Assembly (NCBI GenBank): GCA_002305795.1
Contig: DBRF01000005.1
Location: forward strand, 7,053-42,885
DNA length: 35,833 bases
Reading direction: 5' to 3'
Source of the DNA: Ruminococcaceae bacterium UBA1375
GTDB taxonomy: Bacteria > Bacillota > Clostridia > Oscillospirales > Ruminococcaceae
The position numbers and the translations under genes were made by a program. Positions 23,916 to 30,460 of the stretch are shown here, piece after piece. The notes under the pieces are model-generated. The model was not told the origin of the DNA. It was given only the letters and a program-made list of their open reading frames with translations, and did not search any database. The number at the start of each line of letters is the position of its first letter. Position 1 is the first letter of the stretch.

Positions 23916-24638
23916 TTAGTCTTCCGGAACCTCGCCCATCAGCCGGCGCATGACCTCTTTGTAGGCGTCTTCTTCGCCGCCCATGTCCCGGCGGAACCGG
24001 TCCTTGTCCAGCTTTTCCTTGGTGTCGCAGTCCCACAGCCGGCAGGTGTCGGGGCTGATTTCGTCGGCCAGCACAATGGTGCCGTCGCTGAGGCGGCCGA
24101 ACTCGATTTTGAAGTCCACCAAATCCAGGTTCAGGGTCTTGAGGTACTTCACCATGAAATCGTTGACGGCAAAGGCGTACTTGGCAATGGTGTCCAGCTC
24201 TTCCTTGGTGCACCAGTCCATGGCCAGGATGTGGTATTCATTGACCATGGGGTCGCCCAGGGCGTCGTCCTTGTAGCAGTACTCCAGCACCGGGCGCTTC
24301 AAGGCAGTGCCTTCCGGCAGTCCCAGCCGCTTGGACAGGCTGCCGGCGGCGATGTTGCGGACAATCACTTCCAGGGGAACGATGGTCACCCGCTTCACCA
24401 TGGTTTCCCGGTCGGAAATCTCTTCCACATAGTGGGTGGGAACCCCTTCCTTTTCCAGCATCTTCATCATGAAGTTGCTCATGCGGTTGTTGATGATGCC
24501 CTTGTCGTGGATGGTGCCCTTCTTGGCGCCGTTTCCGGCGGTGGCGTCGTCCTTGTAATCCACAATCAACAGGTTGGGGTCTTCGGTCTCCCAGACTTTT
24601 TTGGCTTTTCCTTCATAGAGCTGCTTGGTTTTAATCAT
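23916..24638 (-). CDS. purC: SAICAR synthetase PurC
   Basis: PurC condenses CAIR with aspartate using ATP. The 240 residues show the family pattern: LYEGKAKKVWET at the N terminus, the nucleotide-binding region EVIVRNIAAGSL, and LADEISPDTCRLWD near the end. AAAGGATG precedes the ATG. It lies 51 bp after purE and about 63 bp before purF. PurB, needed for the next step, is not in the operon. Confidence 0.97.
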   Translation of the reverse strand: MIKTKQLYEGKAKKVWETEDPNLLIVDYKDDATAGNGAKKGTIHDKGIINNRMSNFMMKMLEKEGVPTHYVEEISDRETMVKRVTIVPLEVIVRNIAAGSLSKRLGLPEGTALKRPVLEYCYKDDALGDPMVNEYHILAMDWCTKEELDTIAKYAFAVNDFMVKYLKTLNLDLVDFKIEFGRLSDGTIVLADEISPDTCRLWDCDTKEKLDKDRFRRDMGGEEDAYKEVMRRLMGEVPED

Positions 24639-24689
24639 GGTCAGTCATCCTTTCTTATTTTATCCAAATGCAAAGATGGAATCGGTTTT

Positions 24690-25178
24690 TCAGTAAGCGG
24701 CGGACACTTTTTCGTCCTTTTCCAGCACCGACTGGGTCATCTTGGCCCGCATGGCCTTCAGCTTTTCTTCCAGGGCCGGTTCGCTGATGGAGAGGATTTC
24801 CGCGGCCAGAATGGCGGCATTGGCGGCGCCGTCGATGGCCACGCTGGCCACCGGGATGCCGGAAGGCATCTGCACCGTGGAGAGCAGGGCGTCCATGCCG
24901 TCCAGGGTGGAGGATTTAATGGGCACGCCGATGATGGGCAGGGTGGTGTAGGCAGCCAGCACGCCCCCCAGGTGAGCGGCCTTGCCGGCACAGGAGATGA
25001 TGACTCCAAAGCCTTTTTCCCGGGCAGAATCGGCAAATGCGGCGGCCTGCACCGGAGTGCGGTGGGCGCTGAGCACATGGACTTCCACCGGAATTTCAAA
25101 TTCCTTGAGCTGGTTGATACATTTTTCCACCACAGGCAGGTCGCTGTCGCTGCCCATGATTACTGCCACTTTTTTCAT
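24690..25178 (-). CDS. purE: PurE, N5-CAIR mutase or AIR carboxylase
   Basis: PurE is the carboxylation-step enzyme that forms CAIR. The 162 residues show the active-site motifs MGSDSDLPV, SAHRTP and AGKAAHLGGV, followed by PIIGVPIKSS and VQMPSGIPVASVAI. No purK (N5-CAIR synthetase) is adjacent; either it lies elsewhere or this PurE uses AIR and CO2 directly, which I cannot decide from motifs. The start is uncertain: ATG 25178 begins the conserved KKVAVIMGS but lies about 15 bp after AAAGG, while ATG 25193 touches the same AAAGG with no spacing. It is the first structural gene of the operon, downstream of the leader with promoter, small ORF and terminator. Confidence 0.95.
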   Translation of the reverse strand: MKKVAVIMGSDSDLPVVEKCINQLKEFEIPVEVHVLSAHRTPVQAAAFADSAREKGFGVIISCAGKAAHLGGVLAAYTTLPIIGVPIKSSTLDGMDALLSTVQMPSGIPVASVAIDGAANAAILAAEILSISEPALEEKLKAMRAKMTQSVLEKDEKVSAAY

Positions 25179-25228
25179 AGTAGGTTCCAACATCCTTTCT
25201 CTGTTTGGGTTTGGTTCGGATGGGATAA

Positions 25229-25270
25229 GAAAAAGCCATAGGGTTCCGCCAAAGGAGAGCCTATAGCTTT
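25229..25270 (-). terminator. Candidate attenuator in the purE leader
   Basis: On the minus strand AAAGCTATAGG (25260-25270) pairs with CCTATGGCTTT (25232-25242) in an 11-bp stem with one G-U pair and an inner TCC/GGA stem, followed by TTCTTAT. It lies 51 nt before the purE start, with no convincing promoter after it, so purine-gene transcription must read through it. Its 5' arm includes the stop codon of the small ORF. Confidence 0.75.
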
Positions 25271-25347
25271 ATCGGTTTGCGCAGCCCCAGACAAAAGGGT
25301 AGGCAGGCGCCGGACTGCGCTGATGTTTTTAACTTGATCCGCTTCAT
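25261..25347 (-). CDS. Leader peptide candidate, 28 residues, upstream of purE
   Basis: This short ORF begins MKRIKLKTSAQSGACLPFCL and ends LRKPIKL, with about seven basic residues and two cysteines. I recognise no family. Support for translation is a GAGAAAGGAG ribosome site 8 to 9 bp before the ATG and a promoter about 55 bp upstream. Its stop TAG sits in the 5' arm of the terminator at 25229-25270, so a ribosome ending translation would cover that arm and could prevent the hairpin. Gly and Gln codons are not enriched, so simple amino-acid-starvation attenuation is not obvious. Alternatives: a genuine small protein with its own terminator, or chance. Confidence 0.5.
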   Translation of the reverse strand: MKRIKLKTSAQSGACLPFCLGLRKPIKL

Positions 25348-25402
25348 TCCAGACGCTCCTTTCTCCCTCGGCCCATGAGCCTGAGCAAAACAATCCATCT
25401 CT

Positions 25403-25431
25403 AGTTTACCTGAAAAGCAGCGGTTTTGCAA
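25403..25431 (-). promoter_or_regulatory. Promoter of the purine operon leader
   Basis: TTGCAA (25426-25431), 17 bp, TAAACT (25403-25408), read leftward. Transcription from about 25396 gives a leader near 220 nt before purE. I found no match to the guanine riboswitch, the ZTP motif or the ykkC/PRPP motif in this leader. Confidence 0.75.
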
Positions 25432-25555
25432 TACTTGTTTTAGAGAAAAATAGACGGAAAACTTACCTTTTCTGTAGAATTTTACAAAAGTCGTTGATAA
25501 AGTTAACAATTCTCTGGCAGAATGGCCGGGATTTGGCGGGATTTCTCTTGCGTTT

Positions 25556-25680
25556 TCGGAAAAATCGCTGTTTTCCGATGTGATATTTTCAAAAACACCA
25601 TTTTATTTTGTGAATTTTCAGTAGCATTTGGCAGGAAAACCTGCTTTCCCGCTGGGAAAAAACAAGGTTTTCCCGCCGGG
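25556..25680. other. Structured intergenic region upstream of the ZIP gene
   Basis: Three inverted repeats lie in 125 bp: TCGGAAAA/TTTTCCGA (25556-25563 with 25571-25578), GCAGG-AAAA-CCTGC (25631-25644), and CCCGCTGGGAAAA/TTTTCCCGCCGGG (25648-25660 with 25668-25680, 11 of 13 paired). No T run follows on either strand. It may be a metal-responsive leader of the ZIP gene, a repeat remnant or operator sites. I see no clear promoter in this 316-bp gap. Confidence 0.5.
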
Positions 25681-25747
25681 CCGGGACATTTTCCTTTCGA
25701 GGCGCATAATCTGAAACCGAACACCATTTCAAAAAGGAGCAAGGGGT

Positions 25748-26539
25748 ATGGAATTTTTTTCCGGACTGCACCCGGTGATGCAGTCCTTTTTGGCCACCCT
25801 GTTTACCTACGGGGTGACGGCGTTGGGAGCGGCGGTGGTCTTTTTCTTCAAGGGAGCCAACCGCCGCTTGATGGACGGCTTGATGGGTTTCGGGGCCGGG
25901 GTGATGATTGCCGCTTCCTTTTTTTCCCTGCTCAGTCCTGCGGTGGAGATGTGTAGCAGGCTGGGACAGAGCGGCTGGCTGGTCACCGGCGTGGGCTTTT
26001 TGCTGGGGGGAGGCTTTATCCTGCTGGGGGAGGTGCTGCTTTCCCGAAGCAGCTTTCTGGAAGCCGCCGCCCCTCACGGCTCCAAGCGGGTGGGACGGTG
26101 CCTGCTTTTGATCTTTGCCATCACCCTTCACAACATTCCGGAGGGGATGGCCATTGGGGTGGCCTTCGGTACAGTGGGGGCGGGGGGAGATTTGATCGGT
26201 TCCGCCCTGCTGGCTTTGGGCATCGGTCTGCAAAACTTTCCGGAAGGGGCTTCGGTGAGCCTGCCTCTGCGGCGGGAAGGGGTGAGCCGGAGCAAATCCT
26301 TCTTTTTCGGCCAGCTTTCCGGCTTGGTGGAGCCGGTGAGCGCTGTGGTAGGCTGCGCTGCGGCCCTGCTGGTTCAGGGGGTCCTGCCCTTTTTGCTGGC
26401 CTTTTCCGCTGGGGCCATGGTGACGGTGGTAGCGGCGGAGCTGATTCCGGAAGCCAGCCAAAGCCACAAGCTCTTGGCTGCTGCCGGGGTCACCGCCGGG
26501 TTCTGCTTGATGATGATGCTGGATGTGGGGCTGGGATAA
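25748..26539 (+). CDS. ZIP-family metal transporter
   Basis: This 263-residue integral membrane protein has about eight hydrophobic segments and belongs to the ZIP family (ZupT/GufA-like), which moves divalent metals such as zinc, iron or manganese into the cytosol. The binuclear metal site is visible: HNIPEGMAIG in helix IV and QNFPEGASVSLPLR in helix V, where the usual histidine of the second motif is glutamine. The cytosolic loop is short and poor in histidine. AAAAAGGAG precedes the ATG. It stands alone between the structured gap and a probable terminator. The metal cannot be stated. Confidence 0.93.
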   Translation: MEFFSGLHPVMQSFLATLFTYGVTALGAAVVFFFKGANRRLMDGLMGFGAGVMIAASFFSLLSPAVEMCSRLGQSGWLVTGVGFLLGGGFILLGEVLLSRSSFLEAAAPHGSKRVGRCLLLIFAITLHNIPEGMAIGVAFGTVGAGGDLIGSALLALGIGLQNFPEGASVSLPLRREGVSRSKSFFFGQLSGLVEPVSAVVGCAAALLVQGVLPFLLAFSAGAMVTVVAAELIPEASQSHKLLAAAGVTAGFCLMMMLDVGLG

Positions 26540-26569
26540 CATCTGCGCAATAGACACCAGAATATTGAG

Positions 26570-26612
26570 AAATCCAAGTCTGTCGGAAGTTGTGGACTTG
26601 GGTTTCTTCTTC
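26570..26612 (+). terminator. Probable terminator of the ZIP gene
   Basis: AAATCCAAGTC/GACTTGGGTTT (26570-26580 with 26595-26605), 11 bp with one G-U pair, followed by the T-rich CTTCTTC. Confidence 0.6.
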
Positions 26613-26698
26613 ATTCAAAGGATAGCATCCAATGGGTATGGAGGTCACATAGTAACTAATAACAGTTTTATTTATAGATAGAAAAAAGAAAAACATAG

Positions 26699-26734
26699 TT
26701 AGTGAAAGACAAGTTACCAGCATGTCTTTCCTAA
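26699..26734. repeat. Inverted repeat in AT-rich gap
   Basis: TTAG-t-GAAAGACA (26699-26711) pairs with TGTCTTTC-CTAA (26723-26734), 12 bp with one bulged base. It is one of several long stems in the gene-free stretch 26540-26967, which is clearly richer in AT than the flanks. Confidence 0.6.
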
Positions 26735-26825
26735 CCATGTTCCATTGAAAGCAGCCTCATGGAGCACACATCTAACCGAGGTGTTTCTGCGGCGTTCATC
26801 ATTCTATGATATAACCATATTGTTA

Positions 26826-26860
26826 AGAGCCTGTGTTCTGTTTCGCTCAACACAGGCTCT
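26826..26860. repeat. Perfect 12-bp inverted repeat
   Basis: AGAGCCTGTGTT (26826-26837) and AACACAGGCTCT (26849-26860) with an 11-nt loop. No T run follows. It could be an RNA stem or the end of a small mobile element. Confidence 0.65.
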
Positions 26861-26876
26861 CAATCTTGGTCTTTGC

Positions 26877-26934
26877 AAATTCAATAGCCGTCCCATTCGT
26901 TGCACAAATCAGAACAGGACGGCTATTTGAATTT
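26877..26934. repeat. 17-bp inverted repeat near tRNA-Gln
   Basis: AAATTC-AATAGCCGTCC (26877-26893) pairs with GGACGGCTATT-t-GAATTT (26917-26934), with one bulge and a 23-nt loop. It lies 34 bp from the 3' end of tRNA-Gln and would be in that transcript if it reads past the CCA end. Confidence 0.65.
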
Positions 26935-26967
26935 ACAAAATTAGGAGCTATGGCGAACCCCTTTTTT

Positions 26968-27043
26968 TGGCTGGGATAGAAGGATTCGAACCTTCGGAAT
27001 GCTGGAGTCAGAATCCAGTGCCTTACCGCTTGGCGATATCCCA
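26968..27043 (-). tRNA. tRNA-Gln(CUG)
   Basis: Read leftward, the cloverleaf starts TGGGATATCGCCAAG and has the D loop AGCGGTAAGG, anticodon stem CTGGA/TCCAG around TTCTGAC (anticodon CTG), the T arm GGTTCGAATCC and the encoded end CCA. It reads CAG codons. Its strong promoter is at 27097-27125. Confidence 0.96.
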
Positions 27044-27096
27044 ATGATTTACTTTTTTTGTTCCCGGACAACCAATCCGGTGAGCCAACGACGATT

Positions 27097-27125
27097 ATTA
27101 TACCATGGCAGTCAGGGCTTGTCAA
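27097..27125 (-). promoter_or_regulatory. Consensus promoter of tRNA-Gln
   Basis: Perfect TTGACA (27120-27125), 17 bp, perfect TATAAT (27097-27102), read leftward. Confidence 0.92.
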
Positions 27126-27253
27126 TACCTTCTTTTCACTTTTTTTCAAATTTTTCCCTCACCTGTGTTTGGCAAATTTTTGCAGAGATTTCTTTGGAAT
27201 AGGACCCGAAAAAGGGCGTATCCTAAAAGCATCTAGCAATGGGAGGCGCAGTT

Positions 27254-27427
27254 ATGACCACAAAAGAACTTTGTTATCTTCAGGATGCTTTGGGTCACGA
27301 GCAGTACTTTCAGACCCAGTGCCAGGAAACGGCGAGCCAGTTACAGGATGGGGAGCTGAAAGCCTGCGTACAGGAAATGGCAAAAAAGCACCAACAGCTC
27401 TTTGATAAGTTTTACAGTCTGCTGTAA
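27254..27427 (+). CDS. Small spore-coat-associated protein, 57 residues
   Basis: This helical 57-residue protein (TTKELCYLQDALGHEQYF, then ETASQLQDGELKACVQEMAKKH) resembles the small partners found beside CotF-like genes in Clostridia. It is mostly amphipathic helix with regularly spaced His, Gln and Glu, as in ferritin-like or coat helical hairpins. GGGAGG lies 8 bp before the chosen ATG; a frame start at 27239 is less well placed. Only 12 bp separate it from the CotF-like gene, so they form a two-gene unit, probably expressed in sporulation. I found no convincing sporulation sigma-factor site. The link to the coat is inferred from the neighbour. Confidence 0.75.
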   Translation: MTTKELCYLQDALGHEQYFQTQCQETASQLQDGELKACVQEMAKKHQQLFDKFYSLL

Positions 27428-27439
27428 GGAGGGATCACC

Positions 27440-27691
27440 ATGAACGAGCGCAATTTAATGGAAAATCTGCTTCAGCTGGAAAAAGGGGCCTGCGACCTGT
27501 TTTTCCACGGCACCTTGGAATCCTCCACCTTCAGTGTCCACCAGGCCTTTGGACAAGCCTTAACCGAATCCCTGGGAATGCAGAGCGACATTTACGACAA
27601 AATGGCCGCCAAGGGCTGGTACCCCACCGAACAGGTCCAGCAGGAGAAAATCAACCAAATTAAACAGCAGTACGGTGCCCAGGCCCAATAA
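27440..27691 (+). CDS. CotF-family spore coat protein
   Basis: This 83-residue protein matches the Coat F domain: LLQLEKGACDLFFHGTLESST, an HQAFGQALTESLGMQSDIYDKM helix, and the family ending KGWYPTEQ followed by an INQIKQQY helix. CotF-type proteins are found in the spore coat and in related small ferritin-like folds of spore formers. AAGGAGGGATC precedes the ATG. It follows the 57-residue gene by 12 bp and is followed 5 bp later by a terminator. This is one of the strongest signs that the organism makes endospores. Confidence 0.9.
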   Translation: MNERNLMENLLQLEKGACDLFFHGTLESSTFSVHQAFGQALTESLGMQSDIYDKMAAKGWYPTEQVQQEKINQIKQQYGAQAQ

Positions 27692-27695
27692 ACCC

Positions 27696-27734
27696 TGCCG
27701 CAGCTTTCTTTTTTAAGATAGTTGCGGCATTTTG
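27696..27734 (+). terminator. Terminator after the CotF-like gene
   Basis: TGCCGCA/TGCGGCA (27696-27702 with 27723-27729) with further inner pairing (CTT/AAG), followed by TTTT. Confidence 0.8.
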
Positions 27735-27845
27735 CTGTTAAACTCAGCGTACACAAACCCTTTACCGGGATTTCAAAATTCCTCCACACTGCTGTCAAAC
27801 CAGCTTCAAATTTACCCTGTATCCTATAGTCAGTGAAAGAAACCA

Positions 27846-28013
27846 GGGGATGAAACAATCCCCGTTGCCATACCACTTTACTGTCGGGCAGGTGGAGGCG
27901 GCGCTCAGTCGCTTCCCGCCGGCAGACGAATTTGCTCACTCCACATTAAAATGTGTTTTCTCCTCTCTTGTTTTTGCAGTAAAGCCGCCCTTACCCGGCG
28001 GTTTTGCTGTTTT
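27846..28013 (+). ncRNA. Candidate structured noncoding RNA with terminator
   Basis: The gap between the coat genes and serA has no convincing ORF but several consistent stems in rightward orientation. GGGGAT/ATCCCC forms a 5' hairpin (27846-27851 with 27858-27863). CTTTACTG (27876-27883) pairs with CAGTAAAG (27977-27984) as an outer stem, enclosing GTGGAG/CTCCAC (27892-27897 with 27939-27944) and GGCGG/CCGCC (27897-27901 with 27916-27920). Immediately after the outer stem, CCGCC/GGCGG (27985-27989 with 27997-28001) and TTTTGCTGTTTTG look like a terminator. A TATAGT at 27825-27830 could be a -10 box, but no good -35 box accompanies it. I could not match it to 6S, tmRNA, SRP RNA, RNase P or a known riboswitch. 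Confidence 0.45.
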
Positions 28014-28018
28014 GTCCG

Positions 28019-28058
28019 AAAAAAACCCCCGAAGCGGAACATTGCCAGCTTCGAGGGT
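28019..28058 (-). terminator. Terminator of serCA
   Basis: On the minus strand CCCTCGAAGC pairs with GCTTCGGGGG (one mismatch), followed by TTTTTTT (28019-28025). It lies tail to tail with the candidate RNA. Confidence 0.85.
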
Positions 28059-28090
28059 ATCTGCAATACAAATTTTGATTTCCCGGAAAA

Positions 28091-29254
28091 TCAGATGGTT
28101 CTCACCTTAATCACGCCGGGAACCGCCGCAATCTGATCCAGAGCATCGCCGGTGGGAGTGCCGGTGATGTCAAAGATGGAGTAGGCGTAATCCTTTTTGG
28201 AGGCGTTGACCATGTTTTCGATGTTCAAGTCGCTGTCTCCCAGAATGGTGGTAATTTGGGCGATGATGCCCTTGGCGTTTTCGTGAATCACGCAGATCCG
28301 CAGATCCCCGGTTCTGGGGCTGGACACATTGGGCAGGTTCACGGAGTTGGTGATGTTGCCGTTTTCCAAATACTCCTTCAGCTCCTGAGCCGCCATGGTG
28401 GCGCAGTTGTCTTCGCTTTCGGGAGTGGAAGCACCCAGGTGGGGGATGGCTACCACGCCGGGCACACCCAGCAGGGCGTCATCCGGGAAGTCGGTGACAT
28501 AGGCGGCAATCTTGCCGCTTTCCAAAGCCGCCGCCATATCCTGGCTGTTCACCAAAGCACCCCGGGCAAAGTTCAGCACCCGGGCTCCGTCCTTCATCTT
28601 GGCGATGCTTTCGGCATTGACGGTGTCCTTGGTTTCGGGGGTGAAGGGGATGTGCAGGGTGATATAGTCGCTCTGGGCAAACAGGGCGTCCAAGCTGCCT
28701 ACATGAGTGACGGAGGGAGACAGGCTCCAGGCGTTTTTCACGCCCAGGTAGGGGTCATAGCCCAGCACCTTCATGCCCAAAGCCACCGCAGCGTTGGCCA
28801 CCAGCACGCCGATGGCGCCCAGGCCCACCACGCCCAGGGTCTTACCCTGGATTTCGGGACCGGCAAACTGGCCTTTTCCCTTTTCCACCATTTTGCCTAC
28901 CTGGTCGCCGTTGCCCTTCAGGCTCCGAGCCCAAATCAAGGCATCGGCCACCTTCCGGGAGCCCATGAGCAGGCCCAGAATCACCAATTCCTTCACGGCG
29001 TTGGCGTTGGCGCCGGGGGTGTTGAACACCACAATGCCCTTTTTCACACATTCCTCACAGGGGATGTTGTTCACTCCGGCTCCGGCGCGGGCAATGGCCT
29101 TGGTCTTGGGGTTGAACTGCATCTCGTGGAGAGAAGCGCTGCGAACCATAATGGCGTCGGGCGCCACAATGTCCTCGGCGCAGTGATACTGGGCCGGATC
29201 CAGCTGGGACAGGCCGGCAGGAGAAATCTTGTTCATCAAAAGGATGTCGTACAT
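28091..29254 (-). CDS. serA: D-3-phosphoglycerate dehydrogenase SerA
   Basis: SerA oxidises 3-phosphoglycerate with NAD to 3-phosphohydroxypyruvate, the first step of serine synthesis. The 387 residues contain the split catalytic domain, the NAD-binding motif VGLGAIG (143-149), the catalytic arginine in NFARGALVN, the catalytic histidine in IPHLGAST, and a C-terminal ACT domain (about 317-387, RICVIHENAKGIIAQITTIL) where serine usually binds to inhibit the enzyme. The extra intervening domain of long SerA forms is absent. The ribosome site is weak (GAGAGAG). It lies 30 bp after serC in the same operon. The product is used by SerC, the upstream gene. Confidence 0.95.
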   Translation of the reverse strand: MYDILLMNKISPAGLSQLDPAQYHCAEDIVAPDAIMVRSASLHEMQFNPKTKAIARAGAGVNNIPCEECVKKGIVVFNTPGANANAVKELVILGLLMGSRKVADALIWARSLKGNGDQVGKMVEKGKGQFAGPEIQGKTLGVVGLGAIGVLVANAAVALGMKVLGYDPYLGVKNAWSLSPSVTHVGSLDALFAQSDYITLHIPFTPETKDTVNAESIAKMKDGARVLNFARGALVNSQDMAAALESGKIAAYVTDFPDDALLGVPGVVAIPHLGASTPESEDNCATMAAQELKEYLENGNITNSVNLPNVSSPRTGDLRICVIHENAKGIIAQITTILGDSDLNIENMVNASKKDYAYSIFDITGTPTGDALDQIAAVPGVIKVRTI

Positions 29255-29284
29255 GATATAACCACTCTCTCTTATTCAGGTTGC

Positions 29285-30373
29285 TCAGCCGTTTTCGGCC
29301 TCAAACTTCTTCATAAAGTCGATCAGGGCGTCTACCCCTTCCATGGGCATGGCGTTATAAATGGAAGCCCGCATACCACCCACAGTGCGGTGGCCCTTCA
29401 GGTTCACCAAACCGGCCTTGGCGGCTTCGGCTACAAACTTGGCGTCCAGCTCCTTGTCGCCGGTGACGAAAGGCACGTTCATCAGGCTGCGGCTGTCCTT
29501 TTCCACGGTGCCCTTGAACAGTTTGCTGTTGTCCAAAAAGTCGTACAGTTTGGCGGCTTTGGCTTTGTTGAGCTCGTGCATCTTTTCCACGCCGCCGATG
29601 TCGTTTTTCAGCCATTCCAGCACCAACTTCACCATATAGATGGAATAGCAGGGCGGGGTGTTGTACATACTGCCGTTGTCAGCATGGATTTTGTAGGTCA
29701 GCATGGTGGGAACATTTTCCGGCACGTCCTGGATCAGATCCTCCCGGATGATCACCACGGTGACGCCGGCAGGGCCCATGTTCTTCTGGGCGCCGGCAAA
29801 GATCAGGCCGAACTTAGACACATCCATGGGCTCGCTGAGGATGCAGGAAGAAGCGTCGGTAACCAGGGGAATATCTCCGGTGTCCGGCAGCTGCTCCGGG
29901 CTGTAGTGGGTGCCGTAGATGGTGTTGTTCAAGCAGATATAAAAGTAGTCCGCATCTTTAGAGAAGGTGGCGGGGTCCAGCTTGGGGATGTAGGTGAAGG
30001 TGGTGTCGGCGCTGGAGGCAACTACATTGACGTCCAAAAACTTTTTGGCTTCCGCCGCCGCTTTTTTGGCCCACTGGCCGGTGATGACGTAATCCGCCTT
30101 GCCCTTTTTCTTCAGGTTCAAGGGGATCATGGCAAACTGCGTGGAGCCGCCACCCTGTAAAAACAGGACCTTATAATTGTCGGGAATGTTCAATACTTCC
30201 CGCAGCAAGGCTTCGGCCTCGTCGATGATGGCCTGGTAAGTCTTGGACCGGTGGGACATTTCCATAACGGACTGGCCGCTTCCCTGATAATCCAGCATTT
30301 CGCTGGCAGCTTTTTCCAGCACTGCCTGGGGCAGCATGGAGGGGCCTGCGCTGAAATTATATACTCTGCTCAT
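29285..30373 (-). CDS. serC: Phosphoserine aminotransferase SerC
   Basis: SerC is a PLP enzyme that converts 3-phosphohydroxypyruvate and glutamate to phosphoserine. The 362 residues show the family start RVYNFSAGPSMLP, the segment MEMSHRSK, the PLP lysine K197 in FAGAQKNMGPAG, and HRTVGGMRASIYNA near the end. ATG 30373 was chosen since GGAGG lies about 12 bp upstream and the conserved N terminus begins there; the open frame up to 30451 overlaps the promoter. Phosphoserine phosphatase, the last step, is not in the window. The serC leader contains a GTCCG/CGGAC hairpin between promoter and ribosome site. Confidence 0.97.
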   Translation of the reverse strand: MSRVYNFSAGPSMLPQAVLEKAASEMLDYQGSGQSVMEMSHRSKTYQAIIDEAEALLREVLNIPDNYKVLFLQGGGSTQFAMIPLNLKKKGKADYVITGQWAKKAAAEAKKFLDVNVVASSADTTFTYIPKLDPATFSKDADYFYICLNNTIYGTHYSPEQLPDTGDIPLVTDASSCILSEPMDVSKFGLIFAGAQKNMGPAGVTVVIIREDLIQDVPENVPTMLTYKIHADNGSMYNTPPCYSIYMVKLVLEWLKNDIGGVEKMHELNKAKAAKLYDFLDNSKLFKGTVEKDSRSLMNVPFVTGDKELDAKFVAEAAKAGLVNLKGHRTVGGMRASIYNAMPMEGVDALIDFMKKFEAENG

Positions 30374-30430
30374 AGATGCTCTTGCCTCCAATTCACATTG
30401 GTCCGCTTTCCAAAACGGACTATAACCCTT

Positions 30431-30460
30431 ATTATACTCATCCCATCCCAATCAAGTCAA
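30431..30460 (-). promoter_or_regulatory. Promoter of serCA
   Basis: TTGACT (30455-30460), 18 bp, TATAAT (30431-30436), read leftward. Confidence 0.85.

Noticed and set aside
25229..25270. AGGGTTCCG on the plus strand, like the start of ykkC-class riboswitches
   Set aside because: It is on the strand opposite to purE, the rest of the ykkC/PRPP consensus is missing, and the sequence is explained as an arm of the leader terminator.
25178..25396. Guanine riboswitch or ZTP (pfl) riboswitch in the purE leader
   Set aside because: The conserved guanine-aptamer loops and the ZTP core elements are not found; only the ORF and terminator can be supported.
26490..26738. An 82-codon leftward open frame in the AT-rich gap
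   Set aside because: It runs into the end of the ZIP gene antisense, crosses the probable ZIP terminator and an inverted repeat, lacks a ribosome site and shows no recognisable domain.
26745..26930. A 61-codon rightward open frame in the same gap
   Set aside because: It spans two long inverted repeats whose symmetry explains the sequence better, and has no ribosome site.
27592..27939. A 115-codon leftward frame after the coat genes
   Set aside because: It is antisense to the CotF-like gene and crosses its terminator, with no start signals.
27846..28013. 6S RNA, tmRNA or cobalamin riboswitch for the structured gap
   Set aside because: There is no long closing stem joining the 5' and 3' ends as in 6S, no alanine-tRNA-like ends, no B12 box, and no downstream rightward gene to be regulated.
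27850..28110. An 86-codon frame across the candidate RNA
   Set aside because: The ATG lies inside a perfect hairpin, the frame passes through two terminators and into the serA end, and the product looks random.
28256..30160. A 634-codon rightward open frame opposite serA and serC
   Set aside because: It is antisense to two well-recognised genes and has His/Gly/Gln-rich composition typical of GC-rich antisense frames, with no ribosome site or family signal. Similar long shadows at 7064-8542, 22422-23906 and 8995-10425 were dropped for the same reason.
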